Both the position numbers and the translations under genes were made by a program. The notes under the pieces were generated by a model. It made no database searches and had not been told where the DNA came from. It was given only the letters and a program-made list of their open reading frames with translations. A stretch of 59,990 nucleotides of DNA, taken from positions 1 to 59,990 of the forward strand of contig CAJMPP010000012.1 of the NCBI GenBank assembly GCA_905215325.1, given 5' to 3'. This document shows, one piece after another, positions 8,345-16,754 of the stretch (within the stretch, counting starts at the first letter, position 1; each line of letters starts with the position of its first letter). The DNA is from an uncultured bacterium (GTDB taxonomy: Bacteria > Actinomycetota > Coriobacteriia > Coriobacteriales > Eggerthellaceae).

Positions 8345-9634
8345 ATGCCAGCTTACGCAGAGCTTGCCCACGAAGCGTTGGAATCAACGCGCGATGCGCT
8401 CACCCGCGAATACGAGTCTTTCAAGGCAAAGGGGCTGGCTCTGAACATGGCGCGCGGCAAGCCCTCCCGCGCACAGCTTGACCTGAGCATGCCCATGCTC
8501 AGGTGCATCGTCGATGTCGACGACTGCACCGCCGAAGATGGCACGGACTGCCGAAACTACGGCGTGCTCGACGGCATTCCCGAGGCGAAGCGCCTTATGG
8601 CTGCCATGCTCGACGATGACGCCGAGCATGTGATGGTGTTCGGAAACTCCAGCCTGAACATCATGTACGACACCATGGCTCGTTGCTGGATGTTCGGCAC
8701 GCTTGGCCATATGCCTTGGTGCAAGCTTGACGAAGTGAAATGGCTGTGCCCCTGCCCCGGATACGATAGGCACTTCGGCGTGACCGAAGCCTTCGGCATC
8801 ACGATGATCCCCGTTGCCATGAACGAGGACGGCCCTGATATGGACGAGGTGGAGCGCCTGGTTGCCGAAGATTCCTCGATCAAGGGCATCTGGTGCGTAC
8901 CGAAGTATTCCAACCCCAGCGGCGCAACCTATTCCGACGAGGTCGTGCGCCGCTTGGCCGGCATGTCTTGCGCGGCCGACGACTTCCGCATCTTCTGGGA
9001 TAACGCCTACGGCATCCACCACCTGAGCGACGATGCAGCGCAGCAAGATCAGCTGCTCGACATCCGCCGCGCCTGCAATGATGCCGGAAACCCTGACCGT
9101 TGCTTCAAGTTCGCCTCCACCAGCAAGGTCACCTTCCCCGGCGCGGGCATCTCCGCCATGGCGGCAAGCAGCGCCAATCTCGCGGACATGAAGGCGCATA
9201 TGAGCCCGCAGATCATCGGCCATGATAAGCTCAATCAGCTGCGTCACGTGAAGTTCCTGCACGACGGGAAGGGCCTGGCAAAGCACATGGCCAAGCACGC
9301 CGCCATCCTGCGCCCCAAGTTCGAGCTGGTGGACCGCAAGCTGTCCGAGGGCCTGGGCGAAATCGGCGACTGCACCTGGAGCAAGCCGCGCGGCGGGTAC
9401 TTCGTCTCGTTCAACGCCCCCGCCGGATGCGCAAAGCGCATCGTGGAGCTTGCCAAAGACGCCGGCGTCACCATGACGTGCGCAGGCGCCACCTGGCCCT
9501 ACAAGCAGGACCCGGCCGACAGCAACATCCGCATCGCCCCCAGCCTGCCGCCCGTCGAGGAGCTGGCCGCGGCACTTGACGTGTTCGTTTGCTGCGTGAA
9601 GCTGGCGTACGCGGAGAAGTTGCTGCGAGAATAA
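8345..9634 (+). CDS. Class I aminotransferase, aspartate aminotransferase subgroup Ic type
   Basis: A 429-residue PLP enzyme starting at MPAYAELAH after an AAAGGA site; an upstream in-frame extension has no such site. Fold-type I motifs are visible: NPSGATYS, DNAYGIHHL (PLP-ring Asp), STSKVTFPGAG with the Schiff-base Lys, and the substrate-carboxylate Arg in RIAPSLPP. The sequence matches the large aspartate aminotransferase group found in corynebacteria and other anaerobes rather than classical AspC. It likely interconverts aspartate and oxaloacetate with glutamate/2-oxoglutarate; substrate specificity is inferred. Confidence 0.88.
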   Translation: MPAYAELAHEALESTRDALTREYESFKAKGLALNMARGKPSRAQLDLSMPMLRCIVDVDDCTAEDGTDCRNYGVLDGIPEAKRLMAAMLDDDAEHVMVFGNSSLNIMYDTMARCWMFGTLGHMPWCKLDEVKWLCPCPGYDRHFGVTEAFGITMIPVAMNEDGPDMDEVERLVAEDSSIKGIWCVPKYSNPSGATYSDEVVRRLAGMSCAADDFRIFWDNAYGIHHLSDDAAQQDQLLDIRRACNDAGNPDRCFKFASTSKVTFPGAGISAMAASSANLADMKAHMSPQIIGHDKLNQLRHVKFLHDGKGLAKHMAKHAAILRPKFELVDRKLSEGLGEIGDCTWSKPRGGYFVSFNAPAGCAKRIVELAKDAGVTMTCAGATWPYKQDPADSNIRIAPSLPPVEELAAALDVFVCCVKLAYAEKLLRE

Positions 9635-9668
9635 GCTGGAATCGCACGCGAACAACGTATATATAGGT

Positions 9669-9694
9669 AAGGCCCGCTCAATCGAGCGGGCCTT
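9669..9694. terminator. Shared terminator between convergent genes
   Basis: A perfect 11-bp stem with an AATC loop lies between the aminotransferase stop and the thiE stop. It can serve both strands. Confidence 0.75.
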
Positions 9695-9717
9695 TATCGC
9701 GTTTGCCTCAGCTTGCG

Positions 9718-10425
9718 TTAGTTAGCTTGCTTCGCCGCGTTCCATGCTTGAACGAGTTCTTGAGCAGCTGCATGCGGGTCGGGCGCGGCGCATACCGCGG
9801 ATACTACGAAGAAGCCGTCGACGCCGGTTTGTGCAAGGGCCGGGATGTCCGCCACCTTCACTCCCCCGCCAACCACGATGGGAACGGGGCTTGCCTGATG
9901 AAGCGCCGCCAAGTCCTCAAGGCTTTTCGTGATGATGGTGCCATCCGCCGCCAAACCGCAATCAGTTTTCGTAGGCGTCTCGTGCAGCGGGCCGACGCCC
10001 AGATAGTCGACCAGCGACATGTCGGCGGTTTTCACGTACTCGAGCATCTCATCCGCGCGAGCGGAAAGGCCGACCACCGCATCGGGACCGAGCAAGGAGC
10101 GGCAAGCCTCGACGGGGATATCGGTCTGGCCAACATGCACGCCATCGACCTTGATTCTCTGCTGACGGGCGGCATACACCGCATCCAGGCGATCATCTAT
10201 GAGCAGCGCCACTCGGTCTTGCGCGCCGGCCTGCTGTATGACCTCGGATGCCTGGGCCGTGCAGGAGATGAGCTCGCGAGCCGAGCACTCCTTCGAGCGG
10301 ACTTGCACGCACGTGAACCCTGCCGCAATGGCCTGGGCCACCACGTCGGCAACGGGTCGGCCCAAGGTGTTTTCCGGACCCAGGACCAGATATGCGGAAA
10401 TATCCAGATTATCTCGCATGCTCAT
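9718..10425 (-). CDS. thiE: Thiamine-phosphate synthase
   Basis: ThiE joins HMP pyrophosphate and HET phosphate to make thiamine phosphate. The 235-residue TIM-barrel protein shows QVRSKE, LLIDDRLDAV, GVHVGQTD and a phosphate-binding IVVGGGV, all typical of the family. The start MSMRDNLD follows a GGGGGA site one base after the upstream stop; an internal ATG two codons later is an alternative. It is the last gene of the riboswitch-controlled thiM-UPF0045-thiE operon. Confidence 0.93.
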   Translation of the reverse strand: MSMRDNLDISAYLVLGPENTLGRPVADVVAQAIAAGFTCVQVRSKECSARELISCTAQASEVIQQAGAQDRVALLIDDRLDAVYAARQQRIKVDGVHVGQTDIPVEACRSLLGPDAVVGLSARADEMLEYVKTADMSLVDYLGVGPLHETPTKTDCGLAADGTIITKSLEDLAALHQASPVPIVVGGGVKVADIPALAQTGVDGFFVVSAVCAAPDPHAAAQELVQAWNAAKQAN

Positions 10426-10426
10426 G

Positions 10427-10759
10427 CTATTCCCCCTTTTCGGCGTCTCCGTCGACAACGTCGCCTTCAAGGATGGCATCGACGCTGCGAACCTTCTGCT
10501 CCATCATATTCTCGAACCCAGGGCGTACGTCAGCCTTCAAAACGACCTCAGTGCGGATACCCTTCTGAGCCAAGACGAACGTGGCGTTGCGAACCACGGC
10601 CATGACCTCGTCCCATTCTCCTTCGATCTCGGTGAACATCGAATAGGTCTTGTTGGGCAGACCCGATTCGCGGATGACGCGAACCATCTCGGCAACCTCA
10701 GGTGCAAGCTCATCGCCCACGCCGAACGGGGCGATGGCCACGGCAACCAGCGTGTTCAC
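10427..10759 (-). CDS. UPF0045/MTH1187-YkoF family thiamine-binding protein
   Basis: A 110-residue protein from a GTG start with a GGAGG site; the longer frame upstream overlaps thiM and is not real. The block VAIAPFGVGDELAPEVAEMVRVI and SMFTEIEGEWDEVMAVV match the UPF0045/MTH1187 family, whose YkoF-related members bind thiamine or its pyrimidine. It lies 4 bases after thiM and 1 base before thiE, so all three are translated from one message. The context suggests it binds or presents a thiamine precursor; that role is inferred. Confidence 0.85.
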   Translation of the reverse strand: MNTLVAVAIAPFGVGDELAPEVAEMVRVIRESGLPNKTYSMFTEIEGEWDEVMAVVRNATFVLAQKGIRTEVVLKADVRPGFENMMEQKVRSVDAILEGDVVDGDAEKGE

Positions 10760-10763
10760 GATG

Positions 10764-11603
10764 CTACGCCTCCTGGATCTCGATGGAGTTGCCGGCAACC
10801 GCCTCGGGGGTTGCGCGGAACAGCTCGTCGATGAAGGCCACCTTGAAGCTTGCTGGAGCATCGGCGACAGCCGCAGCCGCGACGCCCGCCAGATTGTAGT
10901 GGTTCACCGCGGCAACAGCTGCCGTGAACGAATCGGTTTGCGTAGCGTATACGGCAAGCACGCCGCCCTGCGAACAGCCGAAGCCGGTGACCTTGCCCAT
11001 AAGCGCGCTGCCGCCATGGCTAATGACGACCGAATGCCCGTCGGTGACCAGGTCGGACTCGCCGGAGATGACGACGGCGCCTTCCGTATAGCGAGCCAGC
11101 GCAACAGCCGCCGCACGTGCAGCCTCCACCGTATCGGCGGTGTCGACGCCACGGGCGCGCGAAAGATCGTCGGCCGTGCCCTCAAGACCCCATAGACCGG
11201 CGAGCGCGATGATCTCGGAGGCGTTACCACGCACGATGGCGGGCTTATACTGCTTGAGCTCGGACAGCAGCTTGGTGCGCAGGCTGCCGATGCCGATTCC
11301 CACCGGATCGAGCACCCACGGCTTGCCGGCGGCCTGCGCCGCTGCCGCCGTGCGCGGGATGGTTTCCTTGTAAATAGGGAACAACGTGCCCATGTTCAGA
11401 TAAACGGCGCCGCCTGCGGCAACCAGGGTTTCACCCTCGTCGGGCAGATAAACCATGGCAGCCGAGCCGCCGACGGCGAGCTGGGCGTTAGCCACGAAAT
11501 CGATGGTGACGGTGTTGGTGATGGACCCGGCCAGGGGATTGTTGGCGCGCACGTCGGCGGCGGCCTTCGCGATGGATGCCTCGAGCTGATTGTGTTCGAT
11601 CAT
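10764..11603 (-). CDS. thiM: Hydroxyethylthiazole kinase
   Basis: ThiM phosphorylates the thiazole alcohol HET, a salvage step of thiamine synthesis. The 279-residue protein shows the ribokinase-like fold with ITNTVTIDFVANAQLAVG near the start, LDPVGIG in the middle, and the anion hole/catalytic Cys region KVTGFGCSQGG. The start MIEHNQL follows AAAGGAGAG. It is the first gene after a TPP riboswitch. With thiE and no thiC or thiG here, the operon looks like thiazole salvage rather than full synthesis. Confidence 0.94.
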   Translation of the reverse strand: MIEHNQLEASIAKAAADVRANNPLAGSITNTVTIDFVANAQLAVGGSAAMVYLPDEGETLVAAGGAVYLNMGTLFPIYKETIPRTAAAAQAAGKPWVLDPVGIGIGSLRTKLLSELKQYKPAIVRGNASEIIALAGLWGLEGTADDLSRARGVDTADTVEAARAAAVALARYTEGAVVISGESDLVTDGHSVVISHGGSALMGKVTGFGCSQGGVLAVYATQTDSFTAAVAAVNHYNLAGVAAAAVADAPASFKVAFIDELFRATPEAVAGNSIEIQEA

Positions 11604-11626
11604 ATTCTCTCCTTTGCAACGAAACA

Positions 11627-11659
11627 CGAGGACGCTACCGTAGAAGATAGCGCCCTCGT
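11627..11659 (-). terminator. Terminator-like expression platform of the TPP riboswitch
   Basis: A 12-bp stem with one mismatch and a 10-base loop lies between the TPP aptamer and the thiM ribosome-binding site. The following sequence is GUUUCGUUG, a poor U-run, so it may act as a terminator or mask part of the leader when TPP is bound. Confidence 0.55.
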
Positions 11660-11676
11660 CCGTGCACGAGAGATGC

Positions 11677-11759
11677 TCCCTACGCCAGCGTTACCTGGAC
11701 AGGTTCAAAGGGTTAGGCTTGCGCCCTCTCAGCGCCGACGTTGCCGCCGGGCACCCCTG
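11677..11759 (-). promoter_or_regulatory. TPP riboswitch (THI element)
   Basis: The minus strand carries the conserved THI-box elements in order: GGGGUGCC, CUGAGA, ACCCUUUGAACCUG and the 3' block ending GCUGGCGUAGGGA. It precedes thiM by about 75 bases and should turn off the operon when thiamine pyrophosphate is high. Confidence 0.95.
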
Positions 11760-11802
11760 CATCGAATCTGTTGGGCATATAGTACACCGGCGCGCAAACC
11801 GC

Positions 11803-11826
11803 TTGCCCGTTAAACCGCCGAACGGA
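11803..11826. repeat. 24-bp direct repeat, copy 1
   Basis: This copy matches the one at 11874-11897 at 22 of 24 positions (core TTGCCCG, then GCCGAACGGA). The pair lies between the MFS gene stop and the TPP riboswitch, upstream of the thi promoter region. Confidence 0.7.
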
Positions 11827-11873
11827 CAAAGGAATCGCATGAGCTAAGCGACCGGCGTTACCGCGCACGCCCT

Positions 11874-11897
11874 TTGCCCGCTAAACAGCCGAACGGA
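11874..11897. repeat. 24-bp direct repeat, copy 2
   Basis: This is the second copy, starting 71 bases from the first and 34 bases downstream of the MFS stop. Spacing is close to seven helical turns, but no function is known. Confidence 0.7.
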
Positions 11898-11931
11898 TGC
11901 GGCAAAACCGAAAACAGCGGAACCTTTCACC

Positions 11932-13152
11932 TTACTGCGCGCGGCGCGGCCTGCGGGACAAGCGCAATGCCGCGATTTCCGCGGCAACGGCGCACGCAGT
12001 GAAGGCAGCGGAGACGAACGGCATCGCCAGAAGCGGCATGCAGGTGATGAACACGCCCGCGGCGAACGACCCGAACGCGCTGCCGAGCTGCAACGACGAG
12101 TTCGACAAACTGACGGCAAACGCCGCCTCATCCCCGGCGTTGAGCATGATGAACGAATTCTGCGCCGGCAAGAATCCCCAGGATATACCCGTCCACATAC
12201 ACGCCGCCGCCAGCGCCGCAAGCCACGATCCCGTGCCAAGCCCCAGCCCCACCAGCGTTACCGCTTGAAGCGCAACGCAGCCGATGACCGCCGAAGCCGA
12301 ACCGAAGCGATCGGCTGCCCAGCCGCTTGCCTTCGAGCCGATCATGCTCATGAGCCCGAAGGCGAACAGGGAGCCGCTCACCCACTCCGGCTGGGGAAGC
12401 ACGCTCTCCATAAACGGCGTGATGTAGGTGTTCATGGAGGCGTACCCTACGAACATGAGCATAGTGCAGATCAGGGGCAGCACCACGCAGGGATTGCGGA
12501 ACACGCGCAGCGCATCGGAGCTGCGACGGCCCTGCGCTGCCGGCGAACTTGGCGCTTCAGGCACGCGCACGATGAGCGCTATGACCGCGAACGCGATGCA
12601 TGCCGCGACGACGAGCACCCAATACGCCTGCTGCCAGGTGATGATGTTGCGCAGCATACGCGCGGCAGGAAGCGCGAAGACGAACGATGCGCTAAAGCCC
12701 AGCGCCACATTCGACATGGCCGAGGCGGCATGCGAAGGGCCGGCGATGCGGCTTGCCGCGATATAGGCGGTTGCCGCGAAGGTGCCGTTGCCCACGCCCA
12801 TGACGGCACGACCCGTCAAGATGACGGGATAGATGGGGGTTGCGGCGCAAATGGCCATGCCCACCGCCATAAGCGCGAGGCTGACAAGCAGCAATGTTTT
12901 CGGGCCGCGCGAGGTGAGCGCCATGACCAGGAGCGGCGTGCCGATGGCATTGCACACGCCGTAGACGCCCATCATAAGGCTGACCTGGGAAAGATCGATG
13001 CCGGCGACTTGCGCGACCTGATCGGGCACGCCCAGGATGTACTGGTAGGCGCATCCGAACACGAAGCAGCTGAGCGCCAGCACCAAGATCATGAGGTTTC
13101 CGCGAGCGCGACTAGGCGCCTCCACCGCGGATGCCGTCTTGGAACCGCTCAT
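11932..13152 (-). CDS. Major facilitator superfamily transporter
   Basis: A 406-residue protein with about 12 membrane segments and the MFS loop 2-3 region LTSRGPKTLLLVS, plus GRAVMGVGNGTF in segment 4, as in DHA1-type drug/metabolite exporters. The N-terminus is cytoplasmic and the C-terminus is Arg-rich. Its ATG overlaps the stop of the upstream U32 gene by 4 bases (ATGA), so translation is coupled. Substrate unknown. Confidence 0.85.
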   Translation of the reverse strand: MSGSKTASAVEAPSRARGNLMILVLALSCFVFGCAYQYILGVPDQVAQVAGIDLSQVSLMMGVYGVCNAIGTPLLVMALTSRGPKTLLLVSLALMAVGMAICAATPIYPVILTGRAVMGVGNGTFAATAYIAASRIAGPSHAASAMSNVALGFSASFVFALPAARMLRNIITWQQAYWVLVVAACIAFAVIALIVRVPEAPSSPAAQGRRSSDALRVFRNPCVVLPLICTMLMFVGYASMNTYITPFMESVLPQPEWVSGSLFAFGLMSMIGSKASGWAADRFGSASAVIGCVALQAVTLVGLGLGTGSWLAALAAACMWTGISWGFLPAQNSFIMLNAGDEAAFAVSLSNSSLQLGSAFGSFAAGVFITCMPLLAMPFVSAAFTACAVAAEIAALRLSRRPRRAQ

Positions 13153-14423
13153 GCCCTCACTTCCTGCGCGCCTTGAGGGGCGGAATCCACGCGGATGCGC
13201 AGCAGATCACCCGGTTGCAAAGCGGTATCGCTGGCGAACGCATAGGTTTCCATGGTGCGATTCGCCACCGGGACGGGCTCGGGAGACGGGTTGGGACGAT
13301 CTTCGCTTGGCTGCACCAGCCAGGTAAGACCCCTCACCTTCGCCGTTTCAATGGCCTTGCGCGGAGAAAGCGCCTCAAGCTCATCGCCTTCACGGAAGCG
13401 GTTATGGCACGTTGCCTCGATGCGCCAGCTGCCCTCTCCTTCCGGGCTGCATGCGGTGACCGTGGCAGCATGCAGGTAATCCTTGTCGTAGCCATCGCGC
13501 TCCTGGCGTTGGCTTGGCTGGCCGAAATAGAAGCCGGTGCCATAGGGGCGATGCGAAATAGCATGCAGGTCGGACATGACCGCGGACGGGCTGGCGCCAT
13601 CCATGACCGCCCGATAGGCATGCACCACCGTGGCAACGTAGAACGCGCGCTTATTGCGGCCCTCTATCTTGAACGAGCTGACGCCAGCTTGCGCCAGCTC
13701 ATCGAGATGCTCGATCATGCACAGGTCGTGCGCGTTCATGACATAGGTTCCGCGCACATCCTCCTCAATGGGGTAATAGGCGCCGGGACGCTTCTCCTCC
13801 ACCAGCGCATAGCTCCATCGGCATGGCTGCGCACAATAGCCCTTGTTGCCCGAGCGCCCCGTCATAGCGGCAGACAACATGCAGCGCCCCGAAAAGGCCA
13901 TGCACATGGCGCCATGCACGAACGCCTCGATCTCTAGATCGCGCGGCGCTTGCGCGCGCAGCTCGACGATATCCTCCACGCTCATCTCGCGCGCGACCAC
14001 CACGCGCGATGCGCCCAAGTCATGCCAAGCGCGCGCAGCTTCGGCGTTCATCACGGAAGCCTGGGTGCTCACATGCAGCTCCATATGCGGGGCATAGCGT
14101 TTTGCCAGGGAAAATGCGCCAAGGTCGCTGACGATGAGCGCGTCGGCGCCCGAGGCGTCAAGGGCCTCCAGATACGGCGGCAAGGCGGCGATATCCCCCT
14201 GGTTCATGAGCGTGTTCACCGTCACGTACACCTTCACGCCCGCCGCGTGCGCGAAGGCGACGGCGGACGGGATATCGTCAAGCGTGAAGTTCTCGGCACG
14301 TTGGCGCATGCCGAACCTATCGGCGGCCAAATACACCGCATCCGCCCCGAAACGAACGGCGGCCTCCAGCTGGCTGCGGCCGCCCGCAGGAGCGAGAAGC
14401 TCGGTTGTTGAAAAATCAGTCAT
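13149..14423 (-). CDS. trhP: U32 family peptidase-like protein, probable tRNA hydroxylation protein
   Basis: A 424-residue U32 protein starting MTDFSTTELLAPAGG; the longer frame lacks conservation. Family markers are LLAPAGG, VYVTVNTLMNQGD, the signature AFVHGAMCMAFSGRCMLS and Cys residues in GNKGYCAQPCRW that probably hold an iron-sulfur cluster. TrhP (YegQ) homologues act in 5-hydroxyuridine formation at tRNA position 34, using prephenate; RlhA is a paralogue. The assignment within U32 is by similarity from memory. The start has only a weak ribosome-binding site. The MFS gene overlaps its end. Confidence 0.8.
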   Translation of the reverse strand: MTDFSTTELLAPAGGRSQLEAAVRFGADAVYLAADRFGMRQRAENFTLDDIPSAVAFAHAAGVKVYVTVNTLMNQGDIAALPPYLEALDASGADALIVSDLGAFSLAKRYAPHMELHVSTQASVMNAEAARAWHDLGASRVVVAREMSVEDIVELRAQAPRDLEIEAFVHGAMCMAFSGRCMLSAAMTGRSGNKGYCAQPCRWSYALVEEKRPGAYYPIEEDVRGTYVMNAHDLCMIEHLDELAQAGVSSFKIEGRNKRAFYVATVVHAYRAVMDGASPSAVMSDLHAISHRPYGTGFYFGQPSQRQERDGYDKDYLHAATVTACSPEGEGSWRIEATCHNRFREGDELEALSPRKAIETAKVRGLTWLVQPSEDRPNPSPEPVPVANRTMETYAFASDTALQPGDLLRIRVDSAPQGAQEVRA

Positions 14424-14567
14424 CGGTAGCAATCTTCGTGATAATCGATCCAGTACAAACACGAAAGCCGCCGCGCGGCCTCGAGCCCATCCAGCTGGAC
14501 GCCACACGGCAAATCCGGCACCTTTTGCCCTAGGCCAGGCAAAACGCTTCTTGCGTCAGGCCAGACC

Positions 14568-14591
14568 GGGCGCGGCCTTTCGGCCACGCCC
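14568..14591 (-). terminator. Terminator-like hairpin after cysS
   Basis: A 10-bp stem GGGCGCGGCC/GGCCACGCCC with a TTTC loop lies 56 bases past the cysS stop. A second small hairpin with T-rich arms (14523-14544) follows. Neither has a clear U-run. Confidence 0.5.
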
Positions 14592-14646
14592 GCAAGGTTG
14601 AGAATGGGAACGAAGCGGCGCAGCGGCCCGCAACGTCGGCTTTAGC

Positions 14647-16167
14647 CTACTTGCCCTCGAAAGGGTCGTAGCTAACTCGAGCACCCTGAGGGGTGTCCTC
14701 GATGGTGAAGCCCAAACCCGTAAGGCCATCGCGCACGGCATCGGCCACAGCCCAGTTCTTCTCGGCACGCGCAGTGGCGCGGGCATCGAGCAGGGCGTCG
14801 ACGGCCTCGTGTGCATCCAAGCCTTCGTAACCGGCAACCTGTTTCGCCAGGTCAACGACCTCGGCCGGATACGCATCCCCCTGCGCGTCCTCCCAATCCT
14901 GGGGAGCAACCTCCACGCCGAACACGCGCATGAGCGTGGTGATGGTCTCGCGCAGATCGCGCACGGCGGGAACATCGGAGAGCGAAAGCGTCTTGCCTGC
15001 GATCTGGGTGTTCGCGAAACCGACCAGGTCGAACACCTCGCCCAGTGCGCGCGGAGCGTTGAAGTCGTCGTCCATGGCCAGGACGAACTCGACGCGCGTG
15101 GACTTCGCCTGCTTCAGGATGGCCTGGGTATCAAGCGGGCTGGGCACATCCTGGGCGTTCTTCATCTGCCAATCAAGGTTGCGCACGGCGTTCTCGATGC
15201 GGGAAAGCGCGGATGCGGCCTCGTCGAGACGCTCGTCGGAGAAATCCAACGGGCTGCGGTAATGCGTTTGCAGCATGAGGAAACGCAGCACATCGGGGGA
15301 CGTGGTCTTGAGGATATCGCGCAACAGCAGGAAATTGCCCAGCGACTTGCTCATCTTCTCGTGGTTGATCTGCAGCATGCCGCTGTGCATCCAGTGATTG
15401 GCGAAGGTGCAGCCGCATGCGGCCTCGGACTGGGCGCGCTCGTTCTCATGATGCGGGAACACCAGGTCGGCACCGCCGCCGTGGATGTCGAAGGGCAGGC
15501 CTAGGTACTTGCGCGACATGGCCGAGCACTCGATGTGCCAGCCGGGACGGCCCTGGCCCCACGGGCTTTCCCAAGAAGGCTCGCCGGGCTTGGCGGCCTT
15601 CCACAGCGCGAAGTCGAGATGGTCGCGCTTGCGGTCTTCAAGGCCCTGGCCGTCGGCGCGCAGCTCGCGATGGCCGCCTTCCATCTCATCGATGTTGCGA
15701 CCGGACAGTGCGCCGTAATCAGCGTAGCTGCGCACGCTGAAGTAGACATCGCCCTCGACCTCGTACGCATGGCCGCCATCGATGAGCTCCTGGATGAGAT
15801 GGATCATCTCAGGGATCTCCTCGGTGGCGCGCGGGCGCACATCGGGGTCCTGCACGTTCATGGCGTGCATGTCGTCAAGGAATGCCTGCGAATATTCAGC
15901 GGCAACCTCGGCTGCGCTGCGGCCCTCTTCGTTGGCCTTCTTGATGATCTTGTCATCGACGTCGGTGATATTGGAGACAAATTTCACGTCGAAGCCGCGC
16001 CAGGAGAGGTAGCGGCGGATGACGTCGAAACTGACGAACGTACGGGCGTTGCCGATGTGGATGTAGTTGTACACGGTGGGACCGCACACGTACATGCCGA
16101 TCTTCCCGTGCTCGAGCGACTCGAAAGGCACCTTCTCGCGAAGTTTGGTGTCATAGATCTTAAGCAT
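14647..16167 (-). CDS. cysS: Cysteine--tRNA ligase
   Basis: CysRS charges tRNA-Cys. The 506-residue class I enzyme starts MLKIYDTKLRE, with AGGA six bases ahead; two more upstream ATGs are too close to that site. It shows the zinc Cys in MYVCGPTVY, the HIGH-type motif IHIGNARTF, WHIECSAMS, the zinc His region HHENERAQSEA and KMSKSLGN. It follows ispD and ispF in the same direction with 89 bases between, the ispD-ispF-cysS cluster known from many Gram-positives. Confidence 0.97.
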   Translation of the reverse strand: MLKIYDTKLREKVPFESLEHGKIGMYVCGPTVYNYIHIGNARTFVSFDVIRRYLSWRGFDVKFVSNITDVDDKIIKKANEEGRSAAEVAAEYSQAFLDDMHAMNVQDPDVRPRATEEIPEMIHLIQELIDGGHAYEVEGDVYFSVRSYADYGALSGRNIDEMEGGHRELRADGQGLEDRKRDHLDFALWKAAKPGEPSWESPWGQGRPGWHIECSAMSRKYLGLPFDIHGGGADLVFPHHENERAQSEAACGCTFANHWMHSGMLQINHEKMSKSLGNFLLLRDILKTTSPDVLRFLMLQTHYRSPLDFSDERLDEAASALSRIENAVRNLDWQMKNAQDVPSPLDTQAILKQAKSTRVEFVLAMDDDFNAPRALGEVFDLVGFANTQIAGKTLSLSDVPAVRDLRETITTLMRVFGVEVAPQDWEDAQGDAYPAEVVDLAKQVAGYEGLDAHEAVDALLDARATARAEKNWAVADAVRDGLTGLGFTIEDTPQGARVSYDPFEGK

Positions 16168-16256
16168 TTGCATTCCTGTTCTATGTGCATGCCGCATGGT
16201 GCGGCGGGTTGACGAAGGCTGCGAAGGGACCGGGCGTCGCAAAAACCGCGCCCGAA

Positions 16257-16754
16257 CTAGCTACATCGCGCCAGCAGGGCCACGGCCGTGGCGGAGATGC
16301 CCTCCTGACGGCCCTCGAAACCCAGGTGCTCGGTGGTGGTCGCCTTCACGCCGACGTTGTCGACCGCGATGCCCATGGCGGCTGCCAAGTTCTCGCGCAT
16401 CTGCTGGCGATGCGGTGCCATCTTCGGCGCCTGAGCTGCGATGACGCTATCGACGTCGATGATTTGGAATCCCTCTTCGCGCACCTTGGCCGCCACCGCC
16501 GCCAACAACTTCATGGAATCGGCCCCCTCCCATTCGGGGTCGGTGTCGGGGAAGAGCTTGCCGATGTCGCCGCCGCGGATGGCGCCAAGCAGGGCATCTG
16601 CCACGGCATGTGCCAGCACATCGGCGTCGGAATGGCCGAGCAGCCCCAGGGTGTGCGGGATATCCACCCCGCCGATGATGAGCTTGCGGCCCTCGACCAG
16701 CTTATGCACGTCATAGCCCTGCCCTATGCGCAGGGCGCTGAATCCCAGGCTCAT
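16257..16754 (-). CDS. ispF: 2-C-methyl-D-erythritol 2,4-cyclodiphosphate synthase
   Basis: IspF forms the cyclic diphosphate of the MEP isoprenoid pathway. The 165-residue protein has the metal-site DVHKL, the GHSDADVLAHAVADALLGA block, and the CMP-site stretch KATTTEHLGFEGR. It overlaps ispD by 4 bases, so the consecutive-but-one MEP enzymes are translationally coupled. Confidence 0.96.
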   Translation of the reverse strand: MSLGFSALRIGQGYDVHKLVEGRKLIIGGVDIPHTLGLLGHSDADVLAHAVADALLGAIRGGDIGKLFPDTDPEWEGADSMKLLAAVAAKVREEGFQIIDVDSVIAAQAPKMAPHRQQMRENLAAAMGIAVDNVGVKATTTEHLGFEGRQEGISATAVALLARCS

